Below, one piece after another: positions 35,058 to 43,442 of a stretch of DNA of 64,000 bases (positions are counted from its first letter, which is position 1; each line of letters opens with the position of its first letter). A program made the position numbers and the translations under genes. A model generated the notes under the pieces. That model did no database searches. It was not told the DNA's origin and saw nothing but the letters and a program-made list of their open reading frames with translations. Source of the DNA: Pseudomonas massiliensis (GTDB taxonomy: Bacteria > Pseudomonadota > Gammaproteobacteria > Pseudomonadales > Pseudomonadaceae). The stretch spans positions 1,922,001 through 1,986,000 of the forward strand of contig NZ_CCYK01000007.1 of assembly GCF_000826105.1 (NCBI RefSeq), read 5' to 3'.

Positions 35058-36665
35058 TCATAGCCGTTGCTGATCCTCGCCCGGTAGACTACGGGCGTAC
35101 CAAGGCCTTTGTTGACTGTCCCCCAACGCATCGCCCAACCCATTGCGGGGCTCGAGGGCGATCCGCAGGGCCAGTTTCATCACGTCCAGATCGCTCTCCA
35201 CCGCAGGCCCCATCCAGATTCCAGGACCGCTGGCGCAAGCGTGGCTTACCGGTCCCATCCAGGGGTCTGCCTGCTCTACCCAGGGGCCGATGGCAAACCA
35301 GGCCACGCCACCGATGCGCGCTCGAGTCACCTGGCCTGGATGGAACAGCTGCTGAGCGGCGTACCAGTCGTCGATGCGAGCGTCGATCCAGCCATGGAAG
35401 CCCCAGAACAGCGGGTGCACGTGTGAAGAGAAGGGGTCGCCCAGGAAATCATTGCCCGGATCGAACCAGGCCTGAGAAAAATCGGTGGGCTGGCGGGCCA
35501 TGGGCATGGGGCGCCGGTCTTCGGGGCCGCGGGCCACACTGGCCCAGCACATGTGCAGCCAATCGTGCAGGCTCAGCTCCAATTCCGAGCCAAACTGGCC
35601 CAAGGTCATGCGCGCCAGGTATTCGGGGTCTCGATAACGCGATTCCCAGACCTGGAAATTGCCGTCGTAAGTATCCCGGCTTTTGATGGCTGCCATCCCC
35701 TGGCTATAGGCTTCGTCGCCCGGCGCCAGCCAGGTAGGCGGCACGGAGCGTCCATCAGCGTTCTCGAAGTAGCGAAGGAAAGCCACGCGGTCGGTTTCCA
35801 CGGCAGGTCGCGGCTGGGGGAACAGGCGCCATGCTTGCGGGGCGCCCAGCTTGGCCGCCACGCCGAGCATATAGCGGTGCATGTAGAGAAAGTCGATGCC
35901 CGAGCCGTTGCGATCCTTGTGCCGACCTCGGGAATCCCGCTCCTGACCGCGCGGGCCGGGTTGCCAGCCCAGGTTGCGCAATGCCTGGCGACGGTCATTG
36001 CCAATCAGATGCCACTTGTCCCTGACCGTATGCCAGAGCTGATGGGTCAACCGGTGCTGGGGGGTCACCAGCCAGTTCAGGAAGGCAGCGGTCAGGGGAA
36101 TGCGTTCACGCGCCTCGGGAAAAGGCAGTTTATGGGCGCTGAAAGCATGGGAAACCCTGCCACCTTCGGCGCGCAGCTCCGTGACATGTCCGCTGAGCAC
36201 ATCATTATCGGCGACTCCCACGCCGCCCCACAGATCGCTAAGGGACACGTTCAGGCAGTAGCCCGGCGCGCCGGGCAAGGGAGTATTCTCAAGCAACCGC
36301 CAGCGTATCAGCCCGGCGTTGGCTCCGACCAGGTCGCCCATCACCTGGAACCGAGGCGCGGCCTCGTTGGCCAGGCGCTGGTAGGTATCGAGGTATCCTC
36401 GCAGTCCGCGGCCTCGCTCGCCTGCATCGAGGAGAAGAGTCGCACCATCAAATTGCGGCAATGCAGGCGTTTGCACCGTCCATACGCCGCGTAGCAAGTC
36501 GGCCAAGCGTTGCGTTGGCAGGTCCGCCAGTTCCACCTGGGCTTCGCTCGGCGTGCCGCCTTCGGCCCACCACTTCTTGAAGCGTCGGGCCCCTTCATAA
36601 CCCGCCGGCGCCATTAGTCCGCCGAGTGCCGCTCCCGCCAGAAGCCTGCGCCTGGTCATTCGCAT
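35058..36665 (-). CDS. PvdP-like Tat-exported tyrosinase
   Basis: 535-aa protein with a twin-arginine signal (MRMTRRRLLAGAALGG). The N-terminal part (about 55-210) is a barrel-like domain as in PvdP, the periplasmic tyrosinase that matures the pyoverdine chromophore. The tyrosinase part has candidate copper ligands: THQLWHTVRDKWH and LYMHRYMLG for one copper, ELSLHDWLHMCW and SSHVHPLFWGFHGWID for the other. AAGGA precedes the ATG. Pseudomonas homologues are often called PvdJ/PvdD/PvdP-like. No pyoverdine gene is adjacent, so its substrate may differ. Divergent from the epimerase gene. Confidence 0.75.
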   Translation of the reverse strand: MRMTRRRLLAGAALGGLMAPAGYEGARRFKKWWAEGGTPSEAQVELADLPTQRLADLLRGVWTVQTPALPQFDGATLLLDAGERGRGLRGYLDTYQRLANEAAPRFQVMGDLVGANAGLIRWRLLENTPLPGAPGYCLNVSLSDLWGGVGVADNDVLSGHVTELRAEGGRVSHAFSAHKLPFPEARERIPLTAAFLNWLVTPQHRLTHQLWHTVRDKWHLIGNDRRQALRNLGWQPGPRGQERDSRGRHKDRNGSGIDFLYMHRYMLGVAAKLGAPQAWRLFPQPRPAVETDRVAFLRYFENADGRSVPPTWLAPGDEAYSQGMAAIKSRDTYDGNFQVWESRYRDPEYLARMTLGQFGSELELSLHDWLHMCWASVARGPEDRRPMPMARQPTDFSQAWFDPGNDFLGDPFSSHVHPLFWGFHGWIDARIDDWYAAQQLFHPGQVTRARIGGVAWFAIGPWVEQADPWMGPVSHACASGPGIWMGPAVESDLDVMKLALRIALEPRNGLGDALGDSQQRPWYARSLPGEDQQRL

Positions 36666-37064
36666 CGCTTGCCATCCTTTCTAAACGCTGCTGAATCTTT
36701 AAAATCAACCGTTTACCTTTGCATCCAGCAAAAGCATGAGTCTATAGCCAGTCGATTGACTGCCACCCTATCAGATTCCATGGCCACGGGTAATGGAATC
36801 TAGCAGCACTCCAAGATGAAATCTTGAGCAGGCAATCTTGGCTCAGCCCTTGTATCACGGGGGATACAGCCGGCCGGATGGTTTTCGACAGGAATATTTC
36901 GGTACTGGCTGGCCGCTGGGAAAACTTCCACCGTTGCGCTTGGTCTCAGCGTCTGGGCACGAGGCCACTATTCGGCTGAGCGTCTAAACGACGATATTTT
37001 GACATTCGGGATTGACAGCCGCCCTCTCGGCGCTGCAGGTCACCCATGGACGAGAGCGCAAACG
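36666..37064. promoter_or_regulatory. Divergent promoter region with palindromes before the epimerase
   Basis: Non-coding 399 bp between tyrosinase and epimerase genes. AGATTCCAT (36773-36781) and ATGGAATCT (36793-36801) form a perfect 9-bp inverted repeat with 11 bp between, and CAAGAT-GAA-ATCTTG follows at about 36810-36825. These look like operators for dimeric regulators. The tyrosinase side is AT-rich (about 36680-36720). No PvdS-type box was found. Confidence 0.5.
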
Positions 37065-39647
37065 ATGACCTTCAATGTGAAAGACTACGGTGCCGTGGGT
37101 GACGGCGTCACCGACGATACCGCCGCCATCCAGGCAGCTATCGATGCCGCGGCCGCCGCCGGTGGCGGACAGGTCTACATTCCCAGCGGTACTTACATCG
37201 TATCAGGGGGCGAGGAACCCTCCGACGGTTGCCTGATGCTGCAAAGCAACGTCTATATGTACGGCGACGGCATGGGCGAGACCACGCTCAAACTGGCCGA
37301 CGGTTCCGACCAGGACATTACAGGCATCGTGCGTTCGGCCTACGGCGAAGAAACCCATGACTTCGGCCTGAGCAACCTGACCATCGACGGCAACCGTGCC
37401 AACACCACTGGCAAGGTGGATGGCTGGTTCAACGGTTACATCCCAGGAGAAGACGGCCAGGACTCCAATGTGACCCTGGATGGGGTGGAAATCCTGAACT
37501 GCTCGGGCTACGGCTTCGATCCCCACGAGCAGACCGTCAACATGGTCATCCAGAATTGTGTATCCCATGGCAATGGCCTGGACGGTTTCGTAGCCGATTA
37601 CCTCATCGATAGCACCTTCATCAACAACGTGGCCTATGATAACGACCGCCACGGCTTCAACATTGTCACCAGCACCAACAGCTTCAGCCTGGTCGATAAC
37701 CTAGCCTACGGCAATGGCAGTGCGGGGATCGCCGTACAGCGCGGTAGCGAGGACATCCCCTCGCCCACTGACATCACCATTACCGGGGGCTCGGTCTACG
37801 ATAACGGCGCCGAGGGCATCCTGATCAAGATGTCCACGGACGTCACCGTCAGCGGCGTGGATATCTATAACAACGGTAGCGCCGGTATCCGCCTCTATGG
37901 CTCTTCCGACGTGACCGTGGTGGACAACACGCTGACCGCCAACGGACAGAACGCCGCCGTCCCGGAAATCATCGTCCAGTCCTATGACGACACCAACGGT
38001 GTGTCGGGCGACTTCTACGCGGGCAGTAACAACGTGATCGAGAGCAACACCATCACCGGTGGCAGCAACTCCACCTATGGCGTGGCCGAGCGCAACGAGG
38101 ATGGCACCGACAACAATGCCGTGGTAGGCAATACCATCACCGGCACCACCAAGGGCAGCACCTTGCTGTATGGCGATGGCAGCTACGTCAGCGCCCAGGT
38201 ACCCCTGCACGAGATCGACGGCACCGCCGGCAACGATGTGCTCACCGGCACCGCGGTAGCCGACCTGCTGCTCGGCGGGGCGGGCAAAGACACCCTCGGT
38301 GGCGGCACCGGCGATGATGTGATCGTTGGTGGCGACGGCAGCGACAAGCTCAGCGGCGGCGACGGCGCGGATACCTTCCGCTTCGACAGCCTGACCGACA
38401 GCTACCGCAGCAGCACCACCTCGTACGCCGACCTGATCAGCGACTTCAACGTCAATGAAGACAAGCTGGACCTGGCCGCGCTGGGCTTCACTGGCCTGGG
38501 CGACGGGACCAATGGCACCCTGACCATCGCCTACAACGCCAGCACCGACCGCACCTACATCAAGAGCCTGGAGGCCGACGCCAGCGGCAATCGCTTCGAG
38601 CTGGCGTTGTCGGGTAATCTGGTAGGCAGCCTCACTGCCGACAACTTCGTGTTCGAGTATGTCATCAGCGGCACCGACAGCGCCGACACCCTGACCGGCA
38701 CCGGTCAGAACGAAACCCTGTACGGCCTTGGCGGCGCGGACACCATCAGCGCGGGCGCGGGGGCTGACGTCATCTACGGCGGTGGCGGCGCGGACGACCT
38801 GAGCGGTGGCGATGGGGCAGACACCTTCGGCTACACCGCCACAAGCGACAGCTACCGCAACTACAACACCGATGGCACGAACCAGGGCGACGAGATTCTC
38901 GACTTCGACGTGACCACCGACACGATCGATCTGTCGGCGCTCGGGATCACCGGCCTGGGCGATGGCTATGCCGATACCGTGGAAATCGTGCTCAACAGCG
39001 CGGGCACCCGCACCTACATCAAGAGTCGTGAAGCCGATGCCGATGGCAATCGCTTCGAAGTGTCCATCTCGGGCAATCATCTGAGCGATTTGACCGCCAG
39101 CAACTTCGTGTTCGCCACGGCGGCTGTCGGTACCACCGTGCAGGGCACCGACGGCAATGACGTGCTCACCGGCACCGCCGGCGATGATCTACTCATCGGC
39201 GGTGCCGGCCTGGACAAGCTGACCGGAGGCGCGGGGGCCGATACCTTCCGCTTCGACAACCTGACCGATAGCTACCGCACCGCCAGCAGCAGTGCTGACG
39301 ACCTTATCCTTGATTTCGACGCCAGCGAAGACAAGATCGACCTGTCCGCGCTCGGCTTCACCGGACTGGGCGATGGCCATGACGACACCTTGTCGATCGT
39401 CTACAACGCGACTACCAATCGCACCTATATCAAGGACCTGGACGCCGATGCCACTGGCAATCGGTTCGAAGTGGCGTTGTCCGGCGATCACAGTACCGAC
39501 CTGACCGCCGCCAACTTCGTCTTCGCCAGCACGACGCCGGCCAGCACCACCACGACCGATACCGCTGCCACCGACACCAGTAGCACTGCCGTCGAGGTCG
39601 TTATCCTGGGAACGAGCGACACCGAGCATCATACCACCACGGCCTGA
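37065..39647 (+). CDS. Secreted mannuronan C5-epimerase, AlgE type
   Basis: 860-aa calcium-dependent enzyme converting mannuronate to guluronate in alginate outside the cell. A-module (1-385) follows Azotobacter AlgE closely, with catalytic Tyr149, Asp152, His154 (YGFDPHE), Asp178 (GFVADY) and Arg195 (NDRHGF) all present at the same residue numbers. Three R-modules (about 400-560, 565-690, 700-830) with RTX nonapeptides bind calcium and drive type I secretion; P. syringae PsmE is similar. ATG 37065 fits AlgE N-termini; the upstream in-frame start at 36999 does not. No alginate biosynthesis or type I exporter genes nearby. Confidence 0.94.
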   Translation: MTFNVKDYGAVGDGVTDDTAAIQAAIDAAAAAGGGQVYIPSGTYIVSGGEEPSDGCLMLQSNVYMYGDGMGETTLKLADGSDQDITGIVRSAYGEETHDFGLSNLTIDGNRANTTGKVDGWFNGYIPGEDGQDSNVTLDGVEILNCSGYGFDPHEQTVNMVIQNCVSHGNGLDGFVADYLIDSTFINNVAYDNDRHGFNIVTSTNSFSLVDNLAYGNGSAGIAVQRGSEDIPSPTDITITGGSVYDNGAEGILIKMSTDVTVSGVDIYNNGSAGIRLYGSSDVTVVDNTLTANGQNAAVPEIIVQSYDDTNGVSGDFYAGSNNVIESNTITGGSNSTYGVAERNEDGTDNNAVVGNTITGTTKGSTLLYGDGSYVSAQVPLHEIDGTAGNDVLTGTAVADLLLGGAGKDTLGGGTGDDVIVGGDGSDKLSGGDGADTFRFDSLTDSYRSSTTSYADLISDFNVNEDKLDLAALGFTGLGDGTNGTLTIAYNASTDRTYIKSLEADASGNRFELALSGNLVGSLTADNFVFEYVISGTDSADTLTGTGQNETLYGLGGADTISAGAGADVIYGGGGADDLSGGDGADTFGYTATSDSYRNYNTDGTNQGDEILDFDVTTDTIDLSALGITGLGDGYADTVEIVLNSAGTRTYIKSREADADGNRFEVSISGNHLSDLTASNFVFATAAVGTTVQGTDGNDVLTGTAGDDLLIGGAGLDKLTGGAGADTFRFDNLTDSYRTASSSADDLILDFDASEDKIDLSALGFTGLGDGHDDTLSIVYNATTNRTYIKDLDADATGNRFEVALSGDHSTDLTAANFVFASTTPASTTTTDTAATDTSSTAVEVVILGTSDTEHHTTTA

Positions 39648-39653
39648 GGCCAG

Positions 39654-39679
39654 CCGCGCCGTCAAGACGGCGCGGTGTT
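39654..39679 (+). terminator. Terminator after the epimerase gene
   Basis: CCGCGCCGTC (39654-39663) and GACGGCGCGG (39666-39675) form a 10-bp inverted repeat with almost no spacer (the inner pairs would open to form the loop), followed by TGTTTC. It starts six bases after the stop. It also lies just past the end of the convergent esterase gene. Confidence 0.7.
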
Positions 39680-39685
39680 TCACCG

Positions 39686-40432
39686 TCAGCGGGTGCCAGC
39701 CACGCCGCTGACGCCCATCATCCACCTGGCCAGGTCATCGACTTCGGCCTTGCTTACCCCATGGGTCATTCCAGGATAGGCATGGAACTCCGGCTTGATG
39801 CCCAGCTCGATAAGGGCTTGCCGGGCCTGTGTCGCTTCCTGGTAAGCCAGGACAGGATCGGCCGTGCCATGGCCGATGAATACTGGCAGCTTCGCCAAAA
39901 GGTCTGCCTGATCCGCTCGTGCTTGCACTTGTTCGATCAGGCCGGCAGGCAGCTTGCCGCTCAAGATGGCGATACCGCCTACCGACGCTGGCGCCTGCAA
40001 GGCGATCTCATAGCTCATCATGGCCCCTTGGCTAAAGCCCACAAGATAGATGCGCTGGGGTGGCACATTGTATTTGCTGGAGGCTTGCTGGATGAAAGCG
40101 CGCAGGCGCTCGAGGCTGCGATCGATGTCTTCCTGCACACCCTCGTATGGGCCCTGGCCTTGGGTCTTGCTGAACCACTGATAGGCGCCCTCGCCCAACG
40201 GCATGGGCGCGCGCACTGAAAGGTAGGTGAAATCGGGAAAGAGCCGCTCGCGCAATTCGAACAGGTCTTCTTCGTTGGCGCCGTAACCATGCAGGAAGAT
40301 CACCATCGGGCGTGCTTTCGGCTCGGCACCGGCCTGGGCCAGGTAGCTCAGGGACAGGTCCGTCTGGAGTACGGGCTGTGCCTGCGCCAGGGCAGTGAAC
40401 AATGACAGTGTCAGGGCGGCTAACCACTTCAT
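39686..40432 (-). CDS. Exported alpha/beta-hydrolase, carboxylesterase/phospholipase type
   Basis: 248-aa serine hydrolase with a Sec signal (1-19, cleavage AQA/QP). Catalytic Ser in GFSQGAMMS, Asp in GHGTADPVL, His in PGMTHGVSKAE; oxyanion region FLHGYGANEEDL. This is the short carboxylesterase (Abhydrolase_2, lysophospholipase-like) family, normally cytoplasmic, here exported. ATG 40432 chosen for the signal peptide. Divergent from modA with the ModE-type box between. Substrate unknown. Confidence 0.86.
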   Translation of the reverse strand: MKWLAALTLSLFTALAQAQPVLQTDLSLSYLAQAGAEPKARPMVIFLHGYGANEEDLFELRERLFPDFTYLSVRAPMPLGEGAYQWFSKTQGQGPYEGVQEDIDRSLERLRAFIQQASSKYNVPPQRIYLVGFSQGAMMSYEIALQAPASVGGIAILSGKLPAGLIEQVQARADQADLLAKLPVFIGHGTADPVLAYQEATQARQALIELGIKPEFHAYPGMTHGVSKAEVDDLARWMMGVSGVAGTR

Positions 40433-40540
40433 GGGGGATGGCTCTTGGTGGGAAATGACAGGCCCGAGCGTAACATTGGCACTAATGCGGCGGGCAGAGC
40501 CCGTGACCTGGAAGCGAAACCATGGCACCGACCGCTGCCA

Positions 40541-40564
40541 CGCTATATAGTCGAGTGCATAACG
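40541..40564 (+). promoter_or_regulatory. ModE-type molybdate operator
   Basis: Half-sites CGCTATAT (40541-40548) and GCATAACG (40557-40564) with GTCG in the spacer reproduce most of the E. coli modA operator (CGTTATAT...ACATAACG) in sequence and spacing. It lies 19 bases before the modA ATG. ModE-molybdate would repress here when molybdate is sufficient. No modE gene is in the window. Confidence 0.65.
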
Positions 40565-40583
40565 CCATTGTTCGAGAACCCTC

Positions 40584-41357
40584 ATGCTCCGCGTCTCCCT
40601 CTTCTGCATGCCGCTGATTACCCTTGTCGGCCTGATGGCCGGGCAGGCCCGTGCCGACAACGTACAGGTCGCTGTGGCCGCCAACTTCACCGCGCCGCTG
40701 CAGGCTATTGCCACCGCCTTCGAGCAAGACACCGGACACCATGTCATCGCCTCCCCTGGCGCGACCGGCCAGCTGTACGCCCAGATCAACAACGGCGCGC
40801 CTTACCAGGTGTTCCTCTCGGCGGACGACAGTACCCCTGCCCGGCTGGAAAGCGATGGCAAGGTCGTCGAACATTCGCGCTTTACCTATGCAATCGGCAA
40901 ACTGGCGCTATGGTCCGCGCAACCGGGCTATGTCGACGCCCAAGGCAAGGTACTCACGCAAGGAAACTATCATCACCTGGCCTTGGCCAACCCCAAGACC
41001 GCGCCGTACGGCCTGGCAGCCACTGAGGTGCTGGAGCATATGGGTCTCACCGGGGCGACGGCGTCCAAGCGTGTGGAAGGGCAGAACATCACCCAGGCCT
41101 TTCAGTTCGTGCAAACCGGGAATGCGGAACTGGGCTTCGTCGCGCTCAGCCAGGTGTCCCGGGACGGCAAGCTGACCGGCGGCTCAGCCTGGATCGTGCC
41201 GGATTCCCTGTACTCCCCTATCCGCCAGGATGCCGTGGTGCTCGATCCAGGTGCAGGCCAGGCTGCAGTCGAGGCGTTCATGAACTACCTGCGCGGTCCG
41301 AAGGCGGCCGCCATCATCCGTTCATATGGCTACGCCCTCGATGCTCGGCCCCAGTGA
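40584..41357 (+). CDS. modA: Molybdate-binding periplasmic protein
   Basis: 257-aa receptor of the molybdate ABC transporter. Sec signal (1-24, cleavage ARA/DN). ModA features: VAVAANFTAPLQAIATAF, SPGATGQLYAQINNGAPYQVFLSAD with oxyanion-binding Ser and Thr region, ANPKTAPYGLAA, and GNAELGFVALSQV with the late Tyr/Val binding loop. First gene of modABC; its end overlaps the start of modB by 17 bp. Controlled by the upstream ModE-type box. Confidence 0.93.
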   Translation: MLRVSLFCMPLITLVGLMAGQARADNVQVAVAANFTAPLQAIATAFEQDTGHHVIASPGATGQLYAQINNGAPYQVFLSADDSTPARLESDGKVVEHSRFTYAIGKLALWSAQPGYVDAQGKVLTQGNYHHLALANPKTAPYGLAATEVLEHMGLTGATASKRVEGQNITQAFQFVQTGNAELGFVALSQVSRDGKLTGGSAWIVPDSLYSPIRQDAVVLDPGAGQAAVEAFMNYLRGPKAAAIIRSYGYALDARPQ

Positions 41358-42193
41358 CTATGAGGCCATCTGGCTGACGCTCAAACTGGCCAGCGTGACC
41401 ACATGCCTACTGCTGCTGCTGGGCGCGCCCCTGGCCTGGTGGCTGGCCCATAGCCAGTGCCGCTGGCGTGGGGTCGTCAATGCTGTGGTAGCTCTCCCTC
41501 TGGTGCTGCCGCCCACGGTCATCGGTTTCTACCTGCTCCTGCTCATGGGCCCCGATGGCCCGGTAGGCCGGCTGACCGAAGCACTCGGCGTCGGCAGCCT
41601 GGTGTTTTCCTTCGCGGGCCTGGTAGCAGGCTCGGCCCTCTACTCGCTACCGTTCGTGGTGCAGCCGCTGCAGAACGCCTTTCAGGCCATTGGCAGCCGT
41701 CCCCTCGAAGCCGCGGCAACCCTGGGCGCCTCGCCCCTGGACCGTTTCTTCACCGTCGCCCTGCCCTTGGCCCGCCCCGGAGTGATCACCGCCGCTGTGC
41801 TGGGGTTTGCCCATACGGTGGGTGAGTTCGGGGTGGTCCTGATGATCGGCCGGCATACGAGATAGGAGTCCGTCTCGTGGGCCCGGAGATGTTTATAAGA
41901 GCCCCCCCCTGGACCGTTTCTTCCCCGTCGCCCTGCCCTTGGCCCGCCCCGGAGTGATCACCGCCGCTGTGCTGGGGTTTGCCCATACGGTGGGTGAGTT
42001 CGGGGTGGTCCTGATGATCGGCGGAAACATTCCAGATCGCACCCGGGTCGTCTCGGTGCAACTGTTCGATCATGTCGAAGCCATGGACTATGCGCGAGCC
42101 CATGGTCTGGCGGCCGTGATGGTGGCCTTCTCATTTGTTGCCCTGCTATTGCTCTACCGGCGTCACGGCCCTGGCCGCGGGGCCCTGGAATGA
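41341..42193 (+). CDS. modB: Molybdate ABC permease, split by an adapter artefact
   Basis: Membrane permease of modABC. As written the frame stops at 41865, but removing 41851-42022 (172 bases of adapter plus duplicated sequence) restores one 226-aa frame, the usual ModB length. It then reads HTVGEFGVVLMIGGNIPDRTRVVSVQLFDHVEAM, the EAA-type loop and C-terminus of ModB. N-terminal parts: WLTLKLASVTTCLLLLLGAPLAW, ALPLVLPPTVIGFYLL. The ATG at 41341 overlaps modA, and the stop overlaps the modC start (ATGA). The gene is probably intact in the organism. Confidence 0.9.
41734..42022 (+). repeat. Artefactual direct duplication in modB around the adapter
   Basis: About 117 bases at 41734-41850 recur at 41906-42022, offset 172, with one A-to-C difference close to the adapter junction. 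The copies flank the adapter exactly, as expected when a read carrying adapter is wrongly joined into an assembly. Confidence 0.9.
41851..41908 (+). other. Illumina Nextera adapter contamination
   Basis: CGGCATACGAGAT is the end of the Illumina P7 sequence, AGGAGTCC is an 8-base Nextera i7 index (N705 in adapter orientation), and GTCTCGTGGG...CGGAGATGT...TATAAGAG is the Nextera read-2 transposon end with a few sequencing errors. None of this is genomic. It ends in a run of C that merges with the duplicated modB sequence. Confidence 0.97.
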
Positions 42194-43278
42194 GCGAACC
42201 GCTTGAACTGGAGGTGACCTTGAGCCGTGGGCTGTTCAGCCTGCAAGCCAGCCTGCGTTTGCCTGGCCAGGGTATCACCGCCATCAGCGGCCCCTCAGGG
42301 TCTGGCAAGACCAGCCTGCTACGCTGGGTGGCTGGGCTGGAGCGCGCCGAGCATGGCTGGCTACGCGTGGATGGGCACACCTGGGAGGACACTGAACAGA
42401 AGCGCCGCGTGGCGACTCACAGACGCGCGCTGGGCTACGTCTTCCAGGAAGCCAACCTGTTCGCACACCTGGACGTTCGCGCCAATCTGGCGTACGGCTG
42501 GCGCCGGCTGTCTGTCGCACAGCGCGAGCCTGATTGGGCGCCTCTCTGCCAGACCCTGGGCATCGGGCACCTGCTCGCCCGCATGCCGCAAGGGCTTTCC
42601 GGTGGCGAACGCCAGCGGGTCGGCATTGCCCGCGCCCTGCTGCGCCGACCGCGCCTGTTGCTGATGGATGAGCCCCTGGCGGCCCTGGATGGCGAACGCA
42701 AGGCTGACATACTTCCTTACCTGGAGCGGTTGCGGGAAACCCTGGCTATTCCGGTGCTTTACGTTACCCATGCCGCCGAGGAGATCAGCCGCCTGGCCGA
42801 TCATCTCGTGCTCATCGACGGCGGTCGCGTGCAGGCTGAAGGCCCTTTGAACAGCCTGCTGACGCGGCTGGACCTGCCGCTGGCACGAGGTCTGGACGCA
42901 GGCGTGGTCATCGAAGGCAAGGTCACCGGGTTCCAGCCCCAATGGCAGCTGCTGCAGTTAAGCCTTGGCGTCGCGGGCAGCCTCTTGCGTGTGCCTCACG
43001 GCGAACGGCCCCTGGGCAGCCGGTTGCGTGTGCGTGTCTTGGCCCGGGACGTCAGCCTGAGCCTCGACGCCCATAGCCAGAGCAGCGTGCTCAACCGCTT
43101 GCCGGCCGTGGTAGGCGAGTTGAGCCCTACTCCGGGAGGTGCCGATGTGCTGGTCAGCCTGGACTGCCAGGGCACCACTGTGCTGGCCCGCCTTACCCGT
43201 TACTCGGTCGCTCACCTGGGGCTACGACCGGGCATGGCGGTCTGGGCCCAGATCAAAGGGGTAGCCGTGCTCGCCTAG
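42190..43278 (+). CDS. modC: Molybdate ABC transporter ATP-binding protein
   Basis: 362-aa ATPase of the molybdate importer. Walker A GPSGSGKTS (about 34-42), signature LSGGERQRVGIARAL, Walker B LLLMDEPLAALD, H-loop VTHAAEE. The C-terminal third (about 290-360) is the mop/TOBE domain that binds molybdate for trans-inhibition in ModC. Starts in the ATGA overlap with modB. Its stop overlaps by three bases the end of the convergent 55-aa gene. Confidence 0.94.
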   Translation: MSEPLELEVTLSRGLFSLQASLRLPGQGITAISGPSGSGKTSLLRWVAGLERAEHGWLRVDGHTWEDTEQKRRVATHRRALGYVFQEANLFAHLDVRANLAYGWRRLSVAQREPDWAPLCQTLGIGHLLARMPQGLSGGERQRVGIARALLRRPRLLLMDEPLAALDGERKADILPYLERLRETLAIPVLYVTHAAEEISRLADHLVLIDGGRVQAEGPLNSLLTRLDLPLARGLDAGVVIEGKVTGFQPQWQLLQLSLGVAGSLLRVPHGERPLGSRLRVRVLARDVSLSLDAHSQSSVLNRLPAVVGELSPTPGGADVLVSLDCQGTTVLARLTRYSVAHLGLRPGMAVWAQIKGVAVLA

Positions 43279-43442
43279 GGCCGTGGCTGGCTGAGTTCCG
43301 GGTCAAGCTCGCTATCGTCGGCAGCATCGTCGGAAGGGTCAAGGGCCGGGTCGAAGCCGCTCTCGTTCAGGTCCAGCGGATCGCTAGGGGCGTTGATCGG
43401 CCATTCGGGCGTAGGGTTCTCGTCGTTCTCAGTGATGGACAT
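43275..43442 (-). CDS. Small acidic protein, 55 aa
   Basis: A short frame: begins MSITENDENPTPEWP and ends SELDPELSQPRP. Strongly acidic (about 16 Asp/Glu, one Arg, no Lys) and Pro-rich, so probably disordered. A GGGAGG site lies nine bases before the ATG. It overlaps the end of the 98-aa gene by 14 bp, indicating an operon, and ends convergently at the modC stop. No family recognised; function unknown. Confidence 0.6.
   Translation of the reverse strand: MSITENDENPTPEWPINAPSDPLDLNESGFDPALDPSDDAADDSELDPELSQPRP

Noticed and set aside
34793..35143. A 116-codon minus frame between tyrosinase and radical SAM genes
   Set aside because: It runs through the strong terminator and overlaps the tyrosinase end. 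No ribosome binding site or family.
36666..36720. PvdS-type iron-starvation box before the tyrosinase gene
   Set aside because: A TAAAC and a CGT are present but about 23 bases apart instead of the required 16-17.
37701..39080. A 459-codon frame opposite the epimerase
   Set aside because: Same antisense effect from RTX and beta-helix repeats; the epimerase frame is certain.
41341..41865. modB as a genuine truncated pseudogene
   Set aside because: The break coincides with adapter and index sequence and the missing part follows in the next copy, so it is an assembly error.
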